From Oncomelania hupensis (lineage: Eukaryota > Mollusca > Gastropoda > Littorinimorpha > Pomatiopsidae), in NCBI GenBank assembly GCA_036898135.1, contig CM072517.1, forward strand, positions 68,067,604 through 68,131,603: DNA of 64,000 bases, in the 5' to 3' direction. Made by a program: the position numbers and the translations under genes. Below, piece after piece: positions 54,153 through 64,000 of the stretch (the stretch's first letter is position 1; the number at the start of each line of letters is the position of its first letter). Under the pieces are notes generated by a model that was not told where the DNA came from, ran no database searches, and worked only from the letters and a program-made list of their open reading frames with translations.

Positions 54153-54159
54153 ATTAAAG

Positions 54160-55699
54160 TGTCACGTGGGGTTTATGGGCTCTGCACAATGGAATTATGG
54201 ACCCTCACGTTTATTCGGTGGGAACTGCTAGTAAGTCACCCTATGAATTACTTTAATAAATTTATTTGTTTAGCTCGTTCTGTGTTAAGGTTGGGGTACA
54301 GAAATAGATAGAAAAATGAAAAAAAGATACTGTCACACTAGCTTTCACACGGCTATGAATCATATGTAGTCCAGCCACTTGATAACAGTTAAAATCACAC
54401 ATTTATTTCTTCTACTCTATACAAGATTCTCTAAGTGCTACTCTAACTTAAAAAGTCTCAGTCACTGCTAATAGTTCGATCGCTGATAGTCTAGGCAGCT
54501 GTTATATCTTCCTCGGGCACTGGCTATAATGTTTCATGTAGATTTGGACTACTGTGGTCCGTTTTACAGTTTCTGAAGAGTTGGACTACTGTGGTCCTGT
54601 TATGATCAGTTTAAGTGCACCTTCGCCTTATGCACTTAACTCATGTGTGGGGTGTTCGAAGTCCTTCTGTGAGGTAGCTTCTGGTACACCTTTGTCGTTG
54701 TGTAGTTGGGTTCCCTTGCCACGCTGTGGGGTCTGACAGGGTGTTTCTTCGGGTATCTCTTTCCGTCTTGTGCGGTAGAGTCTCCTCAACCAACTAGTCG
54801 TTTCTGTGGAGTGGGGTGCACAGGATAGCTCGGGATAGCTCGGGATAGCTCGCCTGCTCGTCTGTAATATAAGAGACGAAATTCTGCACAACCCTGAATA
54901 ATCGGTTTGTGCAGAGCGTCTCACTGAAAGCCAAGTAGCCCTCAGTGATAGCTCCACATCTCTATACATAAGCGACGAACATTCTGCTACTTCCGGGTTC
55001 CACTGGAATCTCACTCTAAATTCCTATACATACATAAATATAAATCGTGTCTAACTATACACATACAGAATTAATAATAATATAAACATTCACGGGTACA
55101 GCCACTGGTCTGCAAACATACATATAAGTTAAACAACAGTGGTTCCGTACGGGATACAACATGGCGGCGCAACCGGTCGTGTTTCACCTCGTGCTCGGCT
55201 CTTCCACGTGGTCCCGCAAATTCGGATTAACAATTCACATTTATGCATAGCAAATTCCACAAGCATAATTTCAACAATAATATAAATATATCACGATGAA
55301 ACAGAAGGGTGTTCATTTACCTGTTTGACAAGTTCAGGCCCGTGATGACTTGAGAGAATTCTAAGATTCCTAAGTCCTGCTTCCTGGTCTATGAGTGTAG
55401 AGATTTCTCTAGCTGTGGAGATGTTGACTCTACCTCGTCACACACACGACTGATTCAAACTGTGTTAGGCTCTGACACAGTCAAAACTGCTCTACCCACT
55501 GAGCCTGCTCTGATTGGTTAAAACGGTCCGATTCAAAGCTCAAGTGCTGACTCACTGCGATAGCGTGGGTCGGGCTCGCGGTGTGTGGTCTGCTGTGTAA
55601 TTTACTTGCTGCTGTGTAATAGTCTAACTTCTAAAGTTACAAAGACTACACATGGCTAAATAGTCAACAAGCAGAGTTAAAACTAGCCAATTCGTGACA
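54160..55699 (-). repeat. 5' LTR of copy 3
   Basis: 1540 bp on the minus strand, TGTCACGAATTGG to CCCACGTGACA. It keeps the intron-like segment at 54862-55320. Confidence 0.92.
54862..55320 (-). other. probable intron inside the 5' LTR of copy 3
   Basis: On the minus strand GTAAATG...TTACAG, 459 bp, equivalent to 12490-12949 in copy 1. The same segment is at 49217-49675 in the 3' LTR. Confidence 0.68.
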
Positions 55700-55823
55700 C
55701 TGTGGGAGGGGTGTTTTAATGTCTTGTTGTATTATTATTTTCTGTTGCCATGTATGCACTGTGACTCAACAAATTTTCCCATGTGTTTGTGGAATACAGA
55801 TTTCTTGACTTGGCTTGACTTGA
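55700..55823 (+). other. LINE 3'-tail-like sequence with (CTTGA)n-type end
   Basis: TTGCCATGTATGCACTGTGA followed by a CTTGACTTGGCTTGACTTG run resembles the tail of a CR1-type LINE. No coding part is present. Confidence 0.4.
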
Positions 55824-56345
55824 AAAATCTCTGAAGGGAAATCTAGATGCAGAGCTTCTTTAGCCGCTCTGTCCACTGCAATATTGCCGCGGATGCCCAT
55901 GTGACTAGATACCTACATATAAACTATCTTTTTAATCCTCAGAAACAAGTTGTGTGGAGGTCATGGATCTGTGACAGAAAAGGGTGCGATATCTTCCTCT
56001 TGGAAAGAGCCTTGAGTGCTGACAGTGAATCAGACATGATTAAAAACGAGGTTGTTTTGGATTAATAAACCTGTATCAGAGCTAGATGAATTGCCTTGAG
56101 CTCAGCTGTATAAACAGAACAAAAATCAGGCGTACGCTGTTGCAAAGGCTGGTCTAGGTGTCTCCCAGAGACCGACGCAGCAGCAACTGAGTCTCATTTC
56201 TTTGACCCGTCTATAAAAGGTTTTTCATATCCTGGGTACAAAGCACACTGTTCTAAATAAAGTTGGACAACTGGGTTACGTAATTTCCATGGAGGAGCTT
56301 CAGTTCGAAGCTCATCATCATTGATGGAAGCAACATCAATGCCGC
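55824..56345 (-). pseudogene. fragment of the I/Nimb-like LINE ORF2 (RNase H region)
   Basis: The minus strand matches 33280-33845 of the LINE at 28438-34529, including the RNase H start, the HMGIRGN-type block and the link to RT. About 60 bp present in the LINE (around 33345-33395) are missing, and there are many substitutions. It shows that this LINE family has several copies of different age. Confidence 0.82.
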
Positions 56346-57132
56346 TTAAGCTTGTGTTGTTGTCCTTGAACAGAATGCGACTGGTCTCAGTCCCTCTTTA
56401 TGTTCCTGAAGAAGCACTCCTCCTATACCGTAGCTACTTGTATCCGCTGGCTGAGACGATGGTTGGTTTCTATGAATCAAAGTACGCTAGAGTAGGAGCT
56501 GTCGTTAGCATCAACTTCACCTTGACAAAGGCATCAGACTGCTCAGGACCCTATGTTTATGCTGATTCTTTCATCAAGAGTTCATTCAGCGGTTTCAGGA
56601 CTGAAGACATATGAGGTAGGTGTCTGCCTAGGTAGCTCACCATGCCCAAGTATCTTCTGAGTTCTGCAACATCTGACGTTTCGGGCAAACTCTTCATTAC
56701 TTCAATCTTGGACTGATCACGCCTTGTTCGTTGATTATGCGTCCTAAGAAGTTGATTTCTGACTTCTTGTATTGACATTTTTCTTCATTGAGTTTGAGGC
56801 CTACTTTTGTAGTCTTGTTTTCACTTGAGTTAGTAGCTCTTCATGCATTTTCATGCTTTTGGAGTGGCAGAGAATATAATCGAAGTATCAGATCACTCCG
56901 TCGATTCCTTCTAATATCTCTGTCATTATTCTTTGGAAGATCTCTGGTGCGCTTGATATACCAAATGGTACTCTCTTCATGAAGAACCTACCAAACTGTG
57001 TAATAAACGTCGTCAGTTTCGCTGTTTCTGGGTCCAGCGGTATCTGCGTTTGGAGAAAACAGAAGAACCTCTCAGTTTGTGAATGATATTGTCAACCGTT
57101 GGGAGGACGTTCCGTTCTCTTTGTACTGCTTG
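56346..57132 (-). pseudogene. Ty3/Gypsy RT-RNase H fragment of another lineage
   Basis: Minus-strand frames show RERNVLPTVDNIIHKLRGSS, MKRVPFGISSAPEIFQRIM, YFDYIL at the catalytic position, AELRRYLGMVSYLGRHLPHM and GPEQSDAFVKVKLMLTTAPT. The wording fits the classical gypsy group, unlike the Gmr1-like families here. The second Asp of the FDD motif is changed to Tyr, a stop precedes it, and several frameshifts occur. The RT part is cut at 57132 by the start of an LTR. Confidence 0.8.
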
Positions 57133-57654
57133 TGTTACGTTGAAACGCGCATAATGGTACGCGCACGACAGATCCGTTCGTTTTGTTTTGCAAAGCATTC
57201 AATAACAGAGTGTATTTACCTTTGATTTGATTTTGTGTTGTTGTGAGGAGAAGCTTTGTATAACGTTGATAATTTTCGTTAGTCGATATTTTTGGAGAAT
57301 TCTCTAGATTTGCTTGTTTACTGTCGATCGAAACTTCGCGATAAATGTAGATAGCTGAGAAAATTCTTGGACTGTGAAGAAAGATGTACAGTGATGACGA
57401 AGTTTAGTTTGATTGGTTGTAACGCGTCACTCGGGAACGTTCTGACGTTATCTGGAGTCGATAAAAACTATATAATTGATGCACTGTGTTGTGTTAAAGA
57501 GTTGAAAGTTGAGAAAGTGAAGGAAGTGAAAAGTGATTGAGCGATTGTATGCAGTTGTTGATGTATGCTGAATAAAGTTGGGAAACTTCATACGACGACT
57601 CTGTGCCTTGTTGCTGATTGAACGGGTTGCGTGGATAAACGAATCCGAGTTACA
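57133..57654 (+). repeat. probable 5' LTR of a third SCAN-type gypsy family
   Basis: TGTTACG to GAGTTACA, 522 bp, starts exactly where the RT fragment breaks. It has a TATA-like ACTATATAA at about 57469 and AATAAA at about 57572. A leader of about 550 bp then precedes a gag start. No second LTR lies in the window. Confidence 0.55.
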
Positions 57655-58209
57655 CTTATCAGGAGGATTCAAGCATCTGGACTGAATCAACTACTGATAG
57701 AAAAACACCAAACGAGTGTAACATTTTGGGGGGCCAAGCCGATATCCACGCCATAGCCAAGGGTTCAACTGCTACAACAAGCGAGTCAACGTTACGAGAG
57801 GCAGTCATCGAGGGTAGCCGCCAACGAGTTGCGTCGGGAGGGGCCAACATACTGGGACTACATCCCCGATAGATTCGGGTTGACTGCAAGGGCGTGTAGT
57901 CGCCGAAGAGTTGCTTCGTGAGCGAACAACAGACCGGGACAACGTGGCTGCCTCAAGACTACGTCGAGGGACAGTCTCGGAGCTACATCGCCAGTATTAC
58001 AGAGAGCGACGAGCGGACGTCGCGTCTACTTCAGCAGAGGAGCGTGTACATCGACCCCAGCGTGGTGCAGCGTCGCATACGACGAGGACAGCGGGGCCTG
58101 CGTCAGCGAAGGCGACTAGTGATAAGCATCAGCGCTACTGCAGAAAGCGTGCTGTTCTAGAACATTCTAGAAAGGTACAGCATAGTCAAGAACTTTCCAG
58201 AAGCATCAA

Positions 58210-59577
58210 GATGGCTGATTTCTGGCAGAAAGGGATTGAACTGAATCTAAAAGGCAAGCAGCTGACGGAGTACGTCAAATCTCAGGAGAGAATACAAGAA
58301 AGAGAACTAGAAGAGCAACGTCGCCGATAAGAAAGAGAAATCGAAGCGCAGCGTCGCCAAGAAGAAAAAGAATTCGAAACGCAGCGTCGCCAAGAAGAAA
58401 GAGAGGACCAGCCACGGCGCGACGAGATGGAAGAGAGACGACTACAGGCTGAGCGTCAGTACCAGCTAGAATTGGCGCGCATCTAACAACAGCAGAACGC
58501 GCCACATGTTATCAGCGACAACAAGGCTCCAAAATTGCCAGCGTTCGTCGACGGGAAGGACCAGCTCGACAGTTATCTGGCGAGATTTGAAAGAGTCGCT
58601 GAAAGCTCTAACTGGCAACCTCAAGACTGGGCAATTCGACTAAGTGCACTTCTGACGGGGCAAGCACTCGAAGTTTACACCAGACTGTCGAACAATGACG
58701 CCAAAAACTACGACGTCTTGAAAGAGGCCCTACTGCATTGCTACAGCTTCACTGAGAAGGGCTACCGTAAACGCTTTCGTGAATGCCGGCCTTTGTCAGA
58801 CGAGACACCAAAGCAATTTGTGGAACGCCTGTCATAATACTTACACAAGTGGGTGGAATTATCAGGCCAAGGGAAGTCTTACGATAGTCTCCATTACCTG
58901 ATCGTGAAGGAGCAATTTCTCAATGCCTGTCACTAGGACCTGGCCACCCATTTAGAATTACAGAAGCTGCAGACGCTTAAAGATGTGACTGAGGTTGCTG
59001 AAAGAAACCTCATCGCTCACGGGAAGACGCTGGGGCCACCCAAGGCGACGAAACATCTTCAGAAGACTGGAAACCATGGGAACCAGATCCAGGGGAGTCA
59101 GACGAGCCAGAGACACACGGACTGCACGCCACATTCCAGGGAAGGGCACTCAAGAGGCTGCTTCATCTGCAACGCTACAGACCACAGAGCTGCCAAGTGT
59201 CCTCAAAACAGAAAGAGCGGACAGCAGAGCAATACGGACAACGCAGCGGCGGGCAACTGACAGAGGCGTTCCTCCAACCAACGGCAAACAGTAGATCTGA
59301 CCATCAAGTGTGCGGCGGGAGCGTCATTCTTCCGAGTGAGACCGAGCGCACAGCTACTCCTGCGGACGTGCAAGAGTGTATGACTGATGGCCAACTTCTC
59401 CTTGCCAACGGAAAATCCATCCCCGTCGTCGCCAGCGCAGCTGTGACCGTCCAGAACATGCCTGTTTCCAAGGGACGCGTCGGAAATCATGAAGTGACTG
59501 TCCTAAGAGACTCGGGCTGCAGTGGGGTCATCGTCAGAGAAGATCTAATCGCTAAAGAACAGTTCACTGGCGATTCA
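58210..59577 (+). pseudogene. Gag and protease start of a third SCAN-type gypsy family
   Basis: From ATG 58210 the order is a short N-terminal domain (MADFWQKGIELNLKGKQLTE), an Arg/Glu/Gln-rich coiled coil (RRQEE-type repeats), a SCAN-like capsid (LDSYLARFERVAESSN, YRKRFRECRPLS, LIVKEQFLNAC), a CCHC knuckle (CFICNATDHRAAKC) and the protease start with RDSGCSG. In-frame stops lie at about 58328, 58483, 58836 and 58935. The sequence breaks off at about 59577 where a LINE tail begins, so integrase, RT and RNase H are absent. The gag layout matches copy 1 and the outer element, so this is probably another Gmr1-like family. Confidence 0.82.
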
Positions 59578-59579
59578 AA

Positions 59580-62505
59580 ATGGACACTTTTTTTTTGTTG
59601 TAATTTTTATTTCTTCAAAATGAGAATGAGTTTAACAAAAATGGATGAATGAAAAAGGTTTAACAAAATAAACACGAGCGGCCCCCTCCCCAAAAATACA
59701 CCCGTACTCACGCATACACACAATTATACATTTATCGCATTCATTTGTTCAAACTGCATTACTTATGATTAACTATACTTATTGCTCTGGGTCAACTGGA
59801 ATTTTACTCAGGAGGAAAATAATGAGCAGATGTACATAATAATTAAAAGAAGAAGAAAAAAAAATCTTCAACGAGTGGTAAGTACAAGATCCATTCACTA
59901 ATGAATTTATGGTATTTATCATTTATAATAGCCACATATTTCTCGAAACAAAAACGCTTTTTAAGAATCATTCATTTGTGGTTGAGAATTACCTAACTTA
60001 CATTTATGTATATAGAATTTAGCAAGCAGTAGGATCAAGTCAAACGTGATATCTGTATGGACATCTTCTTTTATACCGAATAAAATTAATGCTTTATCCA
60101 GACAAATATTATGACAGGCACACTTTTCCACCAAACATTCCTTGAAGTCACTCCAAACTTTTGAAACAACCCTACACTCATAGAACATATGTGTTAACGT
60201 CTGATCTTCTATTTCACAAAAATTACATATGGGTGATTCTATTATTTTACACCTGAATAAATATTGTTGGGTTGGAAGTAGCCTATGTAATAGTCGAGTT
60301 TGAAACCATCTTAACTGCGTGTCTTGTGTTGTTCTAAAGCAGTGAGGGAAGATTTTTTCCCAATGTAGATTTTCAAAAAAAGTATTCCATCTTGTTACTG
60401 CGGTCGGAGAGAAACTGTTTTCAGCCAACAATGCTCGTACTTGATTTTTACCCCTATTAATGTATTTCCATACTTTCGGGACTGATTCCTCATATGTAAT
60501 GCCTAGTTCTAAACCTAACCTCTTCTGAAAGTTCTTAACCGCATTTATTACTCCTTGATATGTCAAAAAATTTGTTTTTATCACATTGGGAAAATTTGTT
60601 TTAAACTCCTGGAATGAAAGGTAAGTGCCCTCCTCATTAACAAGCTGCTTAATAAATATTATGTCACAATCACACCATTCCTTTAAGTAGATAACCTTTT
60701 GATCTCTCAAAATATTTTTATTGTAATGAATATTTTCAGACATAAATTCATTATTATCCGAAGGTTGACATTTAACAGCAATCCTCCTGAAGTGTTTCAA
60801 AACATCCTTCCAAAAGGGATTGTTCACCTTTGTACTGAGCACATTACAATATTCCGCACCATACTTATAAATATTACTTAACTTTGGATACATCGTAAGC
60901 ACCATTTCCTTCCAGGATGTTTCATTTCTCAATCTTTTTAACCACTGAACTTTAAGCGAAGTCAGAAAGTTTCGGACATTAATCATTCTCAATCCACCCT
61001 CTTCATAGGACTTACATACAATAGATTTTTTTTATTTTACTTCTTTTTTTATCCCATAAAAATGAATAAATTTCCTTTTCTAGCAAAAGTAAAATTTCCT
61101 CAGACGGATCTGGCAAGGTCGTTAATAAATGAGTGATTTTTGAAAGTACCAGCGTTTTAATAATTAAAATCTTCCCCAATGGGGTAAGATGCCTTCGACA
61201 CCAGGCAGCCATGACCTTTTTCATATTTGAGAGTTTTTCTTCATAATTAATACGAACAAAACTATTAGTATCCGTAGAGAACAAAACCCCTAAAACTCTA
61301 AAGGTTCCTGGGTCCCAAACAAAATTTTTATCTCTCATATACTGGATATTACACTTCTTCCTACTTCCTATCCATATAACAAGTGATTTTTCAAAATTTA
61401 CCTTCAATCCAGATATTTCTGCATATGCCAACAGAACATCAACTACTGCTTTAAAAGATCGTTCTGAACCATCAAGACAAATGGTTGTGTCATCAGCAAA
61501 CTGAAACAATAAATTTTCCTTGTCTTTAATTTGAATACCTTTAATTAATTTATTTTTACGAATCATTAAAGATAATATTTCAGCACATATAAGGTACAAA
61601 TAGGGACTGCATGGGTCACCTTGTCGGACACCTCTCTGTATTGAAAAACACTGCGAGTATTGGCCATTAACTAATATAGTTGATGAAATATTAGAATAAA
61701 ATGTTTTTATCCATTGAATTAGATCTGGTCCAAATTCAAAAAAATTAAGACAAGAAAATAGAAAAGTCCAGGAAACACTGTCAAAAGCTTTTTTCATGTC
61801 TACGGTAAATAAGAGTCCCGGAATATTCTCTTTTTCTACATATATTATAGTATCAGACAATAAGCGAATATGTTCACCTATATAACGTCCTTTTATAAAA
61901 GCCTTTTGAGATTCATCAATAATTTTAGGTAAAACAGTCTTCAATCTGTCAGCCACACAAGCCGAAGCAATTTTATAAGAAATGTTTAACAGGGATATTG
62001 GCCTCCAGTTTCTTACCAGACGTTTAGATGTTCCTTCTTTAGGTATACAAACAATAGTACCACGTCTCTGTGTAACAGACAATTGCTCTTTCTGGAATCC
62101 TTCATTTATAGAACGAATATAGTACCAATATCTATGAAAAAGAATTTAAAGAATTCTACCGTGAATCCGTCAGGTCCTGGGCTTTTATTATTTTTCATTT
62201 TTTTCAGAGCCGTGACTGCTTCGCCAAATTTAATCACACCTTCTGTCTATTCTCTATCTTCTTCTTGAAGTTTAGGTACATCCTTTAACTCTACACCAAT
62301 ATCCATATTTTTAACATCTTTATGTCTGTAAAGATTTTCGTAAAAATCTTGCACTTCTTCTAAAATATGTTTTTGTTCAGTAATGATTTCTCCATTTTCT
62401 GTTTCCAATATGGGCATAGCTTTATCTAGATAATTTCTGTTTTCTAAGTTACAAAAGTATTTGCTAATTTTTTCTCCTTCATTTAGCCATTCGACTCTGG
62501 ACCTC
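59580..62505 (-). pseudogene. Tx1/L1-like LINE ORF2, 5'-truncated and frameshifted
   Basis: The minus strand encodes RSRVEWLNEGEKISKYFCNL near 62480, then NNKSPGPDGFTVEFFK, RNWRPISLLNISYKIAS, AFIKGRYIGEHIRLL, FTVDMKKAFDSVSW, QRGVRQGDPCSPYLYLICAE, FADDTTICLDGS and the thumb region (61012-62082). After a frameshift near 61020 the C-terminal domain follows (59961-60992) with the Cys/His motif CNFCEIEDQTLTHMFYEC. A second frameshift lies near 62085. This is the Tx1/L1 group. The 3' end has an A-rich tail near 59587. The endonuclease is missing, as in 5'-truncated insertions. Confidence 0.85.
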
Positions 62506-64000
62506 CTGAAGGTTACCTTTTTTGGGAAGAGTGATGACAAGCGACTGGGTCCATGGTGTAGGCCATTCCCCACTCTGCCAGATCTTGTTACAGATAATGG
62601 TGAGAGCATCAGTCATCGCTTCTCCTCCTGCTTGTAGCAGTTCCGCTGGTATGTTGTCCACTCCCGCTGACTTCCCTTTCTTCAGCGATTGCACTGCTGC
62701 CTCAACTTCTTCCCGGAGAATTGGGAGGATTTCTTCTTCTTCTCTGCTCTCGGGACATGCTAGAACTGATGGGTCTCCATTTGGTGTATGGTTGTAAAGG
62801 TCAGAGCAGTACTCTGTCCATCTGTCCAAGACTTCTTGTTCTTCTGTAAGGCAAATGCCAGACTTGCTTTGGATAGTGGAGACTTTGGGCTGTTTAACAC
62901 TTGTCAGCCGCTTCACAGTCTGGTAGGCCTTCTTGCTGTTGTTCTTGTTCAGATTGTTCTCTATTTCCTGGCATTGATCTTCTATCCAGTTCTCCTTTGC
63001 TGTGCGCATGCCTTTTCGGATGTCATTGTTGATTTTTCGGTAGACATCAGCTCCCTGTGAGGTGTTCTTTTTCTTTTTTAACTCTCTTCGTTTATCACAC
63101 AGATCCAAAAGTTCAGGTGTGATCCACGGCTTCTTCTTTGGTCGGTGCTTGCCAAGGATCTCAGTGGCGGCATCTGTTACAGCTGAGTTGAAGGTATTGG
63201 TCATGGTGTTGACATCTACTTCGCCTGCCCCCAAGATAAGCAGTGGTGCAAATTTCCCTCCAATTGTGGCCTGAAATATTTTTGCCACCTCCGGGTCTTG
63301 CAGTTTGTCCAGGTCGAACTTCAGCCTAGTGCACTTTGCTGTATTTACTCTCTTCAAATGGAGCCGGAAAGACATCATCACGAGATCGTGGTCACTTCCA
63401 ATGTCTGCTCCTGGAAAAGTGCGTGTCCCGCCAATGTTGATGCTTGATCTGAAGCGTTTCTTGACCATGATGTAGTCGATCTGGTTGTGATGTTCCCCGC
63501 CGGGACTGTGCCATGTCCATCGTCTGGATTTTTTGTGGAGACCAAGCGTGTTTGCCAGTACCAGATTGTTGTATCTGGCAAACTCCAATAGCCTCAGACC
63601 CCTGTCATTTGTCTCGTTGTTGCAGTGGGGTCCGCATGTGTCTCCCCAGTTGTGGTGCGCATCTTGGCCAACCTTGGCATTCCAGTCGCCTTGCACTATG
63701 ACTATGTCCTTCTTCGGCACTTGGTCAAGGACCGCCTGTATATTTTCATAAAAATCCTCCACTTCGCTGTCTTCATAGTCTGATGTTGGGGCATAGGCCT
63801 GGATGATGGTAATGTTGAAAGGGGTTGCTCTCAGACGGATGGTAATGAGTCTACTGGAGACTGGGCGGCAACCCATGACAGTGGCTAGAATGTTCTTGTG
63901 GACCAAGAATCCAACGCCGTGTTCGTGCCTGTCATCTCTACCGCTGAAATAGAGCTTGTGGCCTTTGTCAGTCGTTGTTTCACCTAGGCCTTTCCAGCGC
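62506..64000 (-). pseudogene. RTE-like LINE: endonuclease and RT start, 3'-truncated
   Basis: The frame is open from the window edge. It encodes an apurinic-type endonuclease (IIQAYAPTSDYEDSEVEDFY, VQGDWNAKVGQD, RRWTWHSPGGEHHNQIDYIM, GADIGSDHDLV), a long basic linker (KHRPKKKPWITPELLDLCDK) and the first RT motif (KGKSAGVDNIPAELLQAGGE, SLVITLPKKGN), where it joins the Tx1-like LINE. Proteins with this endonuclease are often named craniofacial development protein 2-like in databases. The rest of RT is absent. No stop interrupts the visible 490 codons or so, so the copy is fairly young; its N-terminus lies outside the window. Confidence 0.82.

Larger units (their letters stand above)
46606..55699 (-). 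mobile_element. Gmr1-like Ty3/Gypsy retrotransposon, copy 3 (RT deleted, LTR interrupted)
   Basis: A third member of the family, on the minus strand, with intron-containing LTRs. Its internal region lacks about 0.92 kb covering RT, and its 3' LTR contains a 1.9-kb solo LTR of another family. It faces copy 2 tail to tail. The first bases of its 3' LTR terminus (TGTC on the plus strand) are missing at the junction. Confidence 0.92.

Overview
The window is animal nuclear DNA made almost entirely of transposable elements, with host coding sequence reduced to one or two isolated exons. No prokaryotic gene, rRNA, tRNA or CRISPR array was found. The mix of families (Gmr1-like Ty3/Gypsy elements, Rex1/CR1-like, I/Nimb-like, Tx1-like and RTE-like LINEs, piggyBac, and a possible hAT element) plus long microsatellites fits a marine invertebrate, most likely a mollusc or other lophotrochozoan. 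That assignment is inference.

Region 1 (about 1.3-36.9 kb) is one old Ty3/Gypsy element on the minus strand, opened up by nested insertions. Its gag begins at 35346. A nearly full-length I/Nimb-like LINE (28438-34529, 12-bp target duplication) sits inside gag. The reverse transcriptase is cut just after its catalytic FDD motif by a solo LTR (3389-26183, 5-bp duplication CCATG), and the rest of RT and RNase H lies 22.8 kb away at 2581-3383. That solo LTR is itself split by a further insertion, probably a DNA transposon with imperfect terminal inverted repeats (4774-25485). It now holds a minisatellite, a decayed piggyBac element, a cluster of short repeats sharing the LINE 3' tail, a TA-flanked palindromic MITE that received an intact LTR retrotransposon (copy 1, 12123-20282), a SANT-like exon and a 1.2-kb DNA element with CAGGGGCGTCGCAC ends.

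Region 2 (37.0-39.4 kb) has long microsatellites, the last exon part of a MAM domain (37324-37420) and a Rex1/CR1-like LINE fragment in the following intron.

Region 3 (39.4-55.7 kb) holds two more copies of the copy 1 family, tail to tail: copy 2 (+ strand, one frameshift) and copy 3 (- strand, RT deleted). Their 3' LTRs meet at a palindromic junction at 46605/46606. A separate 1.9-kb solo LTR (47096-49004) is inserted in the copy 3 3' LTR.

Region 4 (55.7-64 kb) is a chain of fragments: LINE pieces, a minus-strand gypsy RT-RNase H remnant, the LTR and gag-protease of another SCAN-type gypsy element, a Tx1-like LINE, and an RTE-like LINE running off the window.

Copies 1-3 encode gag, protease, integrase, then RT and RNase H in one frame: the copia-like order known for Gmr1-type Ty3/Gypsy elements, with a SCAN-like capsid domain. 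Most striking, the LTRs of copies 1 and 3 carry a 459-460-bp GT...AG segment that is exactly missing from both LTRs of copy 2, as expected if copy 2 came from a spliced transcript. Copy 1 is the only element here with an intact polyprotein, paired near-identical LTRs and a perfect target duplication.
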